Shown here piece after piece: positions 16,672 to 24,629 of a stretch of DNA of 64,000 nt. Every line of letters starts with the position of its first letter. Position 1 is the stretch's first letter. Source of the stretch: Acidimicrobiia bacterium (GTDB lineage: Bacteria > Actinomycetota > Acidimicrobiia > IMCC26256 > JAGNEX01). The notes under the pieces are model-generated. The model worked only from the letters and a program-made list of their open reading frames with translations. It ran no database searches and was not told where the DNA came from. Position numbers and translations under genes: made by a program. The stretch covers positions 898,001 to 962,000 of the forward strand of contig JACJWE010000001.1 of assembly GCA_020637365.1 (NCBI GenBank). The letters run 5' to 3'.

Positions 16672-17919
16672 CTAGTGCTGGCGCGTGGTCACCGGAGGCG
16701 AGGTTTCCGGTGAGATCCGAAGGTCGAGTTCGGCAGGCACCGGCGCGCGTAGGTCGACGGAGAGCTCAGGGCCTGCGGGGTGTGCGTCGCGCGGGCTCTC
16801 TGCGACGTCATCGTGTGCCCAGTCGGGAACGTTGTCCATGATGCGCTGCAACGAGGTTCGGACTCCGGTGAGCTGATCGTTGAGGGCATCTCGTTGGGCG
16901 GTGAGCTCAATGATTTCTCGCTCCAGACTGGAGCGCTCAGTTCTCAACTTGTCCGTCGCCGCCCAGGCGGCACGTTCCGATGCTTTGACCGCCTCAGAAC
17001 GCGTCTGTTCCGCCTCGGCGAGCGCCTGGTGCATCGCGTCGATCAGCTCCGCGCATTCGCTGTGTGTGCGCTCGAGAATGGCCTCGCGTTCTAGACGGGC
17101 GTCATCGAGAACGCCCTGGGCGCGGGACCGCGCTTGCTCGATGAGTGCTTCGGTGCGTTCGTGGGCTCGATCCTCTATCGAACGCGCGGATGCCGCGCAT
17201 TCCGCCAACACGCGATCGACGCTTGGGGTGAGGCGCTCGGTGAGGGCATCGGATTCGGTGATGACATCGCGGTTTACTTCTTTGCCGAGGTTGGAGCCGA
17301 CGGATGTAGGCGCCTCGCGGTCGGAGGGAGCTTCGCTCGAGTCCGTCTCGGTCCGTCGGGGGTTCTCGGCACCATGTGTTTGATCGGGGTCCGACGCGTT
17401 GGCGATGTGGTCGCGGCCTGCGAGCGGTACGAAGTCATCCAGGGCCGCCGACGGTGCCGTCGGGAACGCTGCGCGAGGCGAGCCTCCGGATGCTCCGTTG
17501 GCCGAAGCTGCGCGACGGGATATCTGGTCGGGGTCAAAGGCTGTGAGTTCGCCCAGTTCGGTTGTGAAGTCTCCGCCGGTGGGGGCGCTGGTGACCGCGG
17601 CGGGTTCGCTGGCCGAGTTCGGAGTGGCCTGGACCGTGGCCGGTAAAACGCCGATGCGATCCCCGTCGGTCTCACCCGAAGAGGCAGGCGTTTGTGTCGA
17701 GTCGTCGAGCGGCCACAGCAACACGACAGGATCCGCCAGTGAAGGGGTCTCGTCCATAGCGGCGCGCGCTACCGAAGTCTCGACCTCGAAGCGCAGTGCG
17801 GCTACCTGCTCGCGCGCTTGGGTCAGATCTCCTCGTAGCGCTTCGACATACTGGCGAACTTCACCGCGATGAAATCCCCACAGGGCGGTCGAAAAATTCA
17901 CAGGTAGGTTGTGGTCCAT
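16672..17919 (-). CDS. DivIVA-like coiled-coil protein
   Basis: A 415-residue cytoplasmic protein. The N-terminus NFSTALWGFHRGEVRQYVEALR resembles the DivIVA membrane-binding domain, which recognises curved membrane at poles and septa. It is followed by a long Pro/Ser/Asp-rich disordered linker (about 55-215) and a coiled coil rich in Ala, Glu and Arg (about 220-370). This layout fits actinobacterial Wag31/SepIVA-like cell-envelope organisers. No Shine-Dalgarno is visible before the ATG. Instead a small dyad ATAGAA/TTCTAT (17918-17935) overlaps the start, so a very short leader or a leaderless message is possible. Confidence 0.7.
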   Translation of the reverse strand: MDHNLPVNFSTALWGFHRGEVRQYVEALRGDLTQAREQVAALRFEVETSVARAAMDETPSLADPVVLLWPLDDSTQTPASSGETDGDRIGVLPATVQATPNSASEPAAVTSAPTGGDFTTELGELTAFDPDQISRRAASANGASGGSPRAAFPTAPSAALDDFVPLAGRDHIANASDPDQTHGAENPRRTETDSSEAPSDREAPTSVGSNLGKEVNRDVITESDALTERLTPSVDRVLAECAASARSIEDRAHERTEALIEQARSRAQGVLDDARLEREAILERTHSECAELIDAMHQALAEAEQTRSEAVKASERAAWAATDKLRTERSSLEREIIELTAQRDALNDQLTGVRTSLQRIMDNVPDWAHDDVAESPRDAHPAGPELSVDLRAPVPAELDLRISPETSPPVTTRQH

Positions 17920-18098
17920 AGAATCGGAGTTCTATCTACAAATATTGATGCGGATATTGCTAAGGATTGAGCGCGGGTTGTTGGAATTCTAGCTGCCTCA
18001 GCAATGAACTGACCGATGACTTTCGTGTACTGCGCCGTACCGAGTCGACGGTGCCGCTCGACCACCAGAGGGCACACCAACTGCTGGCTCTGTGAGCG

Positions 18099-19154
18099 CT
18101 ATTCGTGCGCTGTGATCTGGGCGACTTCGGCGAACGCGTCGAACGCCGATTCGGACGTATCGAGGCGCCAGTCGTAATGGCCTCGCTCTGCGCGATCTTC
18201 GTCGTAATAGACGAGCGCGTCGATCTCGGGGAACCGCTCCTCGGCGGTGATGATGCTGTCAAGAATCCACTGGGCCTTCTCGCCCGGTTCGCGTTCTTGT
18301 GCTCCGTATTCGCCGATCATGATCTGCTTGTCGGTTTGGGTCGTCGCCCAGTCATAAAACTCGGAGAAGATCGCCTCAAAGGACTCCCAGTCTGCGCCTG
18401 CTTTCTCGGGTGCCCAGTTGTAACCATCGGCGCAGACCCAGTCGACGTAGTCATCTCCTGGGTACCACTCCGCATTGTTGTTGGCATCCCACTGCCATGC
18501 GTTGGGGCACCAGACCCATTCGACGTTGGTTGCCCCTTCACTTTGGAAGATGTCGTGGATGTGGCGCCATGCAGCGATGTAGTTCTCGGGGCTTTGCGCC
18601 CAATCGGCCTTGTTGTTCCCGTCCATCTCCCAGAACCATCGGAGCATGATCCGGGTGCCGAGCTCTTTGACGCCGCGCGCACGAGCCGCAATGAGCGCGT
18701 CCTGACCGCCGTTGGCCACCGCGTCCGCGAAGGTGCCGTTCCAAGAGATCAACGGGATCCTGCCGGCGTCGCGATGAAACTCCTCGCGCCACGTCGGAAA
18801 TACCTTGTCCCATGCGTAAAAGCTGTGGCCGATATCGAGGGTCCGGCCCGCCTTTGCCTCACGGTCTGCCCAGGCAGACACTTCGGCCGGTTGACCTGAG
18901 TCGTCTTCGGGGCGAATCCACAGCCCGAAAAGAAGCGTTTCGTCGCTTCGAGAGGCCTCGAGCAATTGCACGGAACGTTCGGGCCCGCTGTCGGCGAGGT
19001 CGAGAGGGGCGCTCGTGGGTAATGATGTCTCCCGAACAACCCCGGTGGTGCGGTCATCATCGTCAGCAGGCCAGTAGGCCAAAAGGGCCACCCCGATGGC
19101 CACGATCAGCAGACAGCCGATCAACAATGGCGCCGAGGCTCGGCGGTCGCTCAT
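18099..19154 (-). CDS. Membrane-anchored GH26-like glycoside hydrolase
   Basis: Retaining endo-beta-mannanase-type fold (GH26) displayed outside the cell. The 351-residue product has an N-terminal hydrophobic anchor (9-27) and a catalytic barrel with the acid/base in RWFWEMDGN (E176) and the nucleophile in IMIGEYGAQ (E282). A TTG four codons earlier is open, but the ATG at 19154 has GGAG seven bases upstream. The true substrate may be mannan or another beta-glycan. It diverges from the PI-PLC-like membrane gene. Confidence 0.83.
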   Translation of the reverse strand: MSDRRASAPLLIGCLLIVAIGVALLAYWPADDDDRTTGVVRETSLPTSAPLDLADSGPERSVQLLEASRSDETLLFGLWIRPEDDSGQPAEVSAWADREAKAGRTLDIGHSFYAWDKVFPTWREEFHRDAGRIPLISWNGTFADAVANGGQDALIAARARGVKELGTRIMLRWFWEMDGNNKADWAQSPENYIAAWRHIHDIFQSEGATNVEWVWCPNAWQWDANNNAEWYPGDDYVDWVCADGYNWAPEKAGADWESFEAIFSEFYDWATTQTDKQIMIGEYGAQEREPGEKAQWILDSIITAEERFPEIDALVYYDEDRAERGHYDWRLDTSESAFDAFAEVAQITAHE

Positions 19155-19340
19155 GTACGTCTCCAAGATCTCGCCCGGGTGCCCGGTAGAATCAGCGGCT
19201 TGCTTGGTGCGGTCTCATGTCGCCCAAGTAGCCACAGCTGTTCGCTACGACCACCTAGGTGCTCACCAATTGCTGTCCACCACACCAAACCGAGCTCGAC
19301 GTTCCGTCACCGAAGGGTCAGTCCCCGGCTGGAAGCTGTC

Positions 19341-21488
19341 GTGAAAAGGATCGGTCGCCGCTCATCGCTCTCAAGCGGACAGGCTCTGCTCATTCTACTG
19401 TCGGCGACGGCGGTGATCCTCTGGGTTGTTCCTCACCTCGTCGGTTTGTCGGCCGCGAGGCATGCGCTAGCCAATACTCAGCGCAACGAAGCGCTCATCA
19501 TCTCCAACAGAATCTTTGACGCTGTGGGCGAACTCGCCGTAACCGGCGACGTGACGCCCGCCAGCGTGTCGCTCGGGTCTCAGTTGCCAGTAGATGTCTA
19601 CGAGCAGGCGTCTTCGGAGTTTGCTGCCCAGTTGGGCGCGTTCGTCGCCGGTGGACGCAACGACGTGGACATCACGGTTTCGGTCCCCGAGGCCGGATCG
19701 GTGGAGCGCCGATGGCAGCTCGTGGACACGGTTCGGCAACTCGCGTCCTTGCCAACCCGAGAGATGGACAACATCGACGACTTCGACGCGTCCGTTCGAA
19801 ATGCCTTCAATACGATCAGAAGTGGCGATGTTCCCGAATGGCTCCCGACGATCACCGCGAGTCCTCAGTCAGCACTGTCGTTATCCGAATGGATTCTCGG
19901 CTCGATCGAATATCCGTCGCCGGTCCTCTCGTCGCGGATACGAGCGCATCTGGCCCTCGGTGACGTCCGGGGAGCGTTGGCTTGGAGTGCCATAGAGCTC
20001 GTTCCTCCCCAGGACACCACCGGCGGAAACGGTGAGGCGATTCCGATCCTGGCACAGGCCGACCGGGTGCTCGCAGCGCAGCCAAGCGCTCCCGATGCGT
20101 CGTCGTCGGTATCGGTCACGACCGGCGCGGTGATGAATTGGTTCGAGTCGTTGCACGACATCAGCAGCGGCCGATCTTGGACCCCCGTCCAAATCGTCAT
20201 CTTGCTGTTGGCGCTGGGAGCGTTCCTGGCCGTCGCTTCGTTTGGGGAGCGCGAGTTTGCGGGCGCTGCGGCGGTGATCTTGGTTGTCCTGGCACTCGTC
20301 ACGGTTATCTGGGCACCACTTCTCGCCTCTGGTCATGTGCCCTCGGCCAGTGGCGTGGCTCCCGATGTGACGGCGCTGGACGCGGCGCTGTCTGGCTACC
20401 GGTCTGGACTCGCCTCGGCCGCGGCTCATGTCGCTCGGTCGTGGGCAGCGATGATCGGCATCGCTTTAGCAATCGCCGCATTGGCCCTCTTCCGGCGAGC
20501 GCTTGGTTGGCGCGTTCCACGGGCGATTTACACCGGTGGACTGATCGGCGTCTTGATCTTGGCGATCTTGGCGATTCGTCAACCGTCGGTGCCAGCGATC
20601 CAGGTGGTCAGACTTTGTAACGGGACCCTCGGCAACTGCGAGTTGCGGCTCGATGAGCTGTCCTTCGTGGGAGCGAGCGACAGCCTCGGTGGGGCGGATA
20701 GCAACTGGCTGTATCCACGACAGGTGCTCTCTCTGGAGGAGCAGCTACATGCTGGGGCAACCCTGGTCGATATACGTCTCAGCAGGGACTCCGTTGATCA
20801 GCAGCTCACAGCGTCACAAGACCCGAACGGTGATGTAGAAGCCCAACCGAATCGACCTGCACTCGATACTGACCTTCCCGTCTTTGACAGCTGGCCGACC
20901 GAATTGCGTAACACCATCCTTCACGTTGCGCGTCAGAACGAGGCTTGCGCCGTTCAGTGTGCACTCGGCGATACGCCGATTCCAGAAGCCCTCGATGCTC
21001 TTGCCAGCTACCTCGGAGACCATCCCGGACTCTTCGTCACCGTGCTGATCGACGACAGAATCTCTGCAGCGTCCCTCGAAACGCTTCTGGACGATGCTGG
21101 GCTCACCGACCAAGTCTTTGCCCAAGAACCGGGGCGACGATGGCCAAAGCTCGGCGATCTGCTCGACGACGGTAAGCGCGTGCTCCTGATCGCACGGCAC
21201 GGAGGTCCGCCGCCCCCGTGGCTGAACAACCTGCGGACCCAAGTCGGGGTCATCGAGAGTGTTGACCGAGAATGCAAGCCCGCGGGGCCGTCTGGAGCGC
21301 CGTTTACGATGTTTGACGCCTCAGCATCGATCGCTGCTCCAGGCCTTTCTGAATTGGCAGCGGGTCCGACCGTCGCCGAATTGACTGAGTTGCTTGCCAA
21401 CTGCGGTGACCAGAACGGCCGACTTCCCTCCCTGGTTCTGACCGATCTCTTCGTCAGCGCCGATGTGTTGGGCCCGGATCCGGGCTAG
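19341..21488 (+). CDS. Membrane protein with extracytoplasmic PI-PLC X-like domain lacking catalytic histidines
   Basis: A 715-residue protein. It has an N-terminal transmembrane helix (14-35), an extracytoplasmic region, and a block of hydrophobic helices (about 270-415). The C-terminal domain begins LCNGTLGNCELRLDELSF (425-442), which matches the entry of bacterial PI-PLC X domains. Where relatives carry the catalytic His (FPGTHNSM-like), this protein has FVGASDSL, with Ser446 in its place. The second site, usually CHxxC, reads CAVQC (536-540). The scaffold cysteines remain. It may be a binding pseudoenzyme. The GTG start at 19341 follows GGAAG. It ends two bases before aat. Confidence 0.65.
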   Translation: MKRIGRRSSLSSGQALLILLSATAVILWVVPHLVGLSAARHALANTQRNEALIISNRIFDAVGELAVTGDVTPASVSLGSQLPVDVYEQASSEFAAQLGAFVAGGRNDVDITVSVPEAGSVERRWQLVDTVRQLASLPTREMDNIDDFDASVRNAFNTIRSGDVPEWLPTITASPQSALSLSEWILGSIEYPSPVLSSRIRAHLALGDVRGALAWSAIELVPPQDTTGGNGEAIPILAQADRVLAAQPSAPDASSSVSVTTGAVMNWFESLHDISSGRSWTPVQIVILLLALGAFLAVASFGEREFAGAAAVILVVLALVTVIWAPLLASGHVPSASGVAPDVTALDAALSGYRSGLASAAAHVARSWAAMIGIALAIAALALFRRALGWRVPRAIYTGGLIGVLILAILAIRQPSVPAIQVVRLCNGTLGNCELRLDELSFVGASDSLGGADSNWLYPRQVLSLEEQLHAGATLVDIRLSRDSVDQQLTASQDPNGDVEAQPNRPALDTDLPVFDSWPTELRNTILHVARQNEACAVQCALGDTPIPEALDALASYLGDHPGLFVTVLIDDRISAASLETLLDDAGLTDQVFAQEPGRRWPKLGDLLDDGKRVLLIARHGGPPPPWLNNLRTQVGVIESVDRECKPAGPSGAPFTMFDASASIAAPGLSELAAGPTVAELTELLANCGDQNGRLPSLVLTDLFVSADVLGPDPG

Positions 21489-21490
21489 CG

Positions 21491-22195
21491 ATGAAGCGAG
21501 CGCCGCGGTCCGATCCCGGGCCGACTTCGTGGGACTTCGGAGTCGAGCTCGAGCCCGATGCGAACGGCTTGGTGGCGTTGGGCGCCGACCTCGAACCGGC
21601 GACACTTCTCGCTGCGTATCAGCGCGGGTTGTTTCCCATGAACGTCGACTCGACGGGGACCCATTTGGGATGGTGGTCGCCTGACCCGAGGGGTGTGTTG
21701 GAACCGTCTGCGTTTCGCGTACGGCGCTCCATGGAGCGTGCCCTGCAGCGCTTCACCGTGCGGGTCGACCACGACTTTCGTGCGGTCATGACCGCATGTA
21801 TGGAGACGCCACGACCGAACGGGTGGATTACGCAACGCTTTCTCGATGCCTATGTCACCCTGTTCGAAATGGGCTGGGCGCACAGTGTCGGCGTGTACCA
21901 AGACGGGCAGCTCGTCGGCGGTGTGTACGGCGTGTCGGTAGGTGGGTTGTTCGCCGGCGAGTCGATGTTTCATCGCGTCTCAGAAGCGTCAAAGGTGGCG
22001 CTTTGGGGGGTGGTTGAAGTTCTGCGCGATAGCCCTGAGGTGGTCTTTGACGTCCAATGGCTCACACCGCATCTCGCGTTCATGGGCGGTACAGAAATTG
22101 AACGGCTCAGCTATCTCGACCGACTTTGGGCGGCCGTGCGAGCGCCGGACCCGTTCGACGGGTATGAGCCTGGAGCCTCGCTGCTCGAGCGCTGA
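21491..22195 (+). CDS. aat: Leucyl/phenylalanyl-tRNA-protein transferase
   Basis: Adds Leu or Phe from aminoacyl-tRNA to proteins with N-terminal Arg or Lys, marking them for ClpAP/ClpS degradation (N-degron pathway). The 234-residue product shows the family's GLVALGADLEPATLLAAYQRGLFPM, then WWSPDPRGVL and GGVYGVSVGGLFAGESMF, with normal length. It begins two bases after the stop of the PI-PLC-like gene, so it is probably cotranscribed, though no functional link is evident. Confidence 0.93.
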   Translation: MKRAPRSDPGPTSWDFGVELEPDANGLVALGADLEPATLLAAYQRGLFPMNVDSTGTHLGWWSPDPRGVLEPSAFRVRRSMERALQRFTVRVDHDFRAVMTACMETPRPNGWITQRFLDAYVTLFEMGWAHSVGVYQDGQLVGGVYGVSVGGLFAGESMFHRVSEASKVALWGVVEVLRDSPEVVFDVQWLTPHLAFMGGTEIERLSYLDRLWAAVRAPDPFDGYEPGASLLER

Positions 22196-22364
22196 GCATC
22201 GGCAACGGTTCGGTCTCCCCGTCAGGTCCGCTGCCGACTCGTGTTCGATGGCCCGACCGCTCGTGGTCACAGCACTAGCGTTCGATATCGAGTCGGCGAA
22301 ACCGTGCCGGCCAGATGTCGGGTATGTCGCCCGGCAGCTTTCAGCACGATAGGAGAATGAGCTC

Positions 22365-23174
22365 ATGGGGGAACCAGCCGTCCTTGTCGAGTCGGCCGAT
22401 CACATCGCGACGATCACGTTGAATCGACCCGAGAAGCGCAACGCGTTCAATGCCGAGATGTTGTGCCGCCTCGCAGATCTGTGGGATTCCATCGATGCAG
22501 ACCCCGACATTCGGGTCGCGATCGTTCATGGCGCCGGGGGAAACTTCTCTGCCGGAGCAGACCTCGATCGGCTCGTCGGCGCGTTGGTGTCCGGCCAGCC
22601 CCCCGAAGACGAATGGGAAGCACGCATTCAGGCGGACTTCTCGTTGATCTTCAAGGGTTTCTTGAAGGAGTACCGGACCAAGACCCCGCTGATTGCGGCA
22701 GTCGAGGGCTACTGCTACGCGGGTGGGACCGAAATCTTGCAGGCGTTCGACATTCGCATCGCGTCGACCGACGCCCAGATCGCGATCTCCGAAGTGCAGC
22801 GAGGTTTGTTCCCGATGTCGGCATCGACGATCCGATTGCCTCGCCAAATTCCGTACACCGTCGCGATGGAGATGTTGCTGACCGGCAACCCGATCTCAGG
22901 TGCGCGCGCCGCAGAGGTCGGCCTTGTCGGTCACGCCGTGCACCCACATGAAGTCATGCCGACCGCTCGCGAGCTCGCCATGAGAATCGCGGCGAACGGT
23001 CCCCTTGCAGTGAGCAAAGTCAAAGAATCTGTGCTCGCGGCCGAAGGACTTGCAGAACACGACGCCTTCGCCAAAGAAATGGAAATTGGTATGACCGTGA
23101 TGTCATCTCGAGATGCCCGTGAGGGACCGCGAGCCTTTCTTGAGAAGCGAGACCCCAACTTCACCGGCGAATAA
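22365..23174 (+). CDS. Enoyl-CoA hydratase/isomerase (crotonase family)
   Basis: Cytoplasmic acyl-CoA enzyme of 269 residues. It has the N-terminal TITLNRPEKRNAFN, the oxyanion-hole region FSAGADL, and YCYAGGTEILQAFDIRIAS with the first acidic position. ISEVQRGLFP supplies the second. ATG at 22365 with AGGAG nine bases upstream. It probably acts in beta-oxidation or in degradation of an acyl-CoA side chain; substrate is not evident. A short hairpin follows the stop. Confidence 0.9.
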   Translation: MGEPAVLVESADHIATITLNRPEKRNAFNAEMLCRLADLWDSIDADPDIRVAIVHGAGGNFSAGADLDRLVGALVSGQPPEDEWEARIQADFSLIFKGFLKEYRTKTPLIAAVEGYCYAGGTEILQAFDIRIASTDAQIAISEVQRGLFPMSASTIRLPRQIPYTVAMEMLLTGNPISGARAAEVGLVGHAVHPHEVMPTARELAMRIAANGPLAVSKVKESVLAAEGLAEHDAFAKEMEIGMTVMSSRDAREGPRAFLEKRDPNFTGE

Positions 23175-23176
23175 CC

Positions 23177-23201
23177 AGCAGGCTAATTCTGATAGCCAGC
23201 T
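23177..23201 (+). terminator. Hairpin after crotonase gene
   Basis: AGCAGGCTA (23177-23185) pairs with TAGCCAGCT (23193-23201) across a seven-base loop with one A-A mismatch, directly after the crotonase stop. No T-run follows; TATAAAG does, which may instead serve as a -10 element for the next gene. Confidence 0.4.
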
Positions 23202-23402
23202 ATAAAGATTCATTCGGTGTCGTTCGACAATTTTTGTAGCAGCGTGCAATTCGCTCATCGGGTGATGGCTCACTCCGAGCGATGCGCACGCCGTTACCGG
23301 TCACGGGATTGTCCGGCTCCGGTGCGGGTCGACCAGAAGAGGTCGGCACCGCACGGTTGGTCAGCACCGCTAAGTCAGGGGTTTTGGACGGAGGTTCACC
23401 CC

Positions 23403-24584
23403 ATGAACGCCGCACGCAAAGTCGTCATCTTTTTTGGAACACGGGCCGAAGCCATCAAAATTGCACCCGTGGTTCGCGAGCTCGATAGCCGCACCGGATT
23501 GTCCGTCATGACGGTCGCATACTGCGTCGAACGCACCCTGTTGGAGGCTGAGATCGCAGACCTCGATCTCACGATCGACAAGTACGTAGCGTGTGATATT
23601 GCGCAGGAAACGTCGGCGGTCGCATCGGCCCGGCTCATCGAAGCCGCAGACCGAGCAATCGAAGCAATCTGTCCGGATCTCGTGGTGATACAGGGCGATA
23701 CGAACAGCGCATTTGCGACTGCGGTGGCCGCGCAGTCCCGGCGGGTGCCGGTCGTCCACATCGAGGCAGGTTTGCGGATGAGTCACGATGGTGAGCCACG
23801 ACCTGACGAGATCAATCGGCGACTGATCGCTCAACTCGCCAATCTCCATCTGGCGCCGACTCCCTTGTGCTGGTCCAACCTGGTGCGCGAGGGCGTCGAC
23901 GGCACCAACATCTTCGTGGTGGGCAATACGACCGTCGATGCTCTTCGGTGGGCGATTGCCTGCGACGTGGAGATCGACGACCCGGCGCTCTCGAATGCTG
24001 TCGGCGCATCTGCCGGTTTGGTGCTGGTCAACGTTCACCGAGCCGAGTCGTGGGGCGGTCCTCTCGACCGAATCGCCGCCGCGGTCTCCCAGCTCGCACG
24101 ACGATGGACCCGAGTCCCCTTCGTCGTCGTCCTACACGACAACGACGAAGGCCCCAATGCCCTCGCGCCAGCGCTCAGACACCTGCCCAACGTGGTACTC
24201 ACCAGCCCGCTCGCCTATCTGGAATTCACCCACGTGATGAAACACGCCCGCTTGATACTCACCGACTCCGGCGGGGTTCAGGTTGAAGCCGCGGCGTTGA
24301 ACATCCCGACACTGGTCGTGCGCGAGAGTAGTGAGCGAGACGAGGGTTTGAGCTCGAACATCGCCACGCTGGTCGGTACCGATATCGGTTCGATCGTCGC
24401 AACAGCGTCAAAGGTCGGGGTTGTCCGTCCGGGGCCCGCCAACGTGATCGCCTGTGAGTTCGGCGACGGGCAGGCCGCACGACGCAGCGCCGACGCCATG
24501 CTCTGGTTCTTGCATCGAGGCGTCCGCCCCTCGAACTATCTTGCGCCGCCATCGCCAAGCCTGCGAGGTCTCCGAGCCGCTTAG
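23403..24584 (+). CDS. UDP-N-acetylglucosamine 2-epimerase-like (WecB/MnaA family)
   Basis: Cytoplasmic GT-B-fold sugar-nucleotide epimerase that would make UDP-ManNAc for surface glycans. The 393-residue product keeps GTRAEAIKIAPVV, QGDTNS, HIEAGLRM, DEINRR, GNTTVDAL, VHRAES and DSGGVQVEAAAL, so the acidic residues and histidine used in catalysis are present. The usual TGQH segment is replaced by YCVERTLL, and DSGGxQEE has lost acidic positions, so it is a divergent member. ATG at 23403 has GGAGG eight bases before it; the long upstream frame extension is not part of the family. No other glycan genes flank it. Confidence 0.82.
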   Translation: MNAARKVVIFFGTRAEAIKIAPVVRELDSRTGLSVMTVAYCVERTLLEAEIADLDLTIDKYVACDIAQETSAVASARLIEAADRAIEAICPDLVVIQGDTNSAFATAVAAQSRRVPVVHIEAGLRMSHDGEPRPDEINRRLIAQLANLHLAPTPLCWSNLVREGVDGTNIFVVGNTTVDALRWAIACDVEIDDPALSNAVGASAGLVLVNVHRAESWGGPLDRIAAAVSQLARRWTRVPFVVVLHDNDEGPNALAPALRHLPNVVLTSPLAYLEFTHVMKHARLILTDSGGVQVEAAALNIPTLVVRESSERDEGLSSNIATLVGTDIGSIVATASKVGVVRPGPANVIACEFGDGQAARRSADAMLWFLHRGVRPSNYLAPPSPSLRGLRAA

Positions 24585-24629
24585 TTGGCTTGCCTTCCCA
24601 CTCGTCTGGGAGACATCCACGGTGCATGG

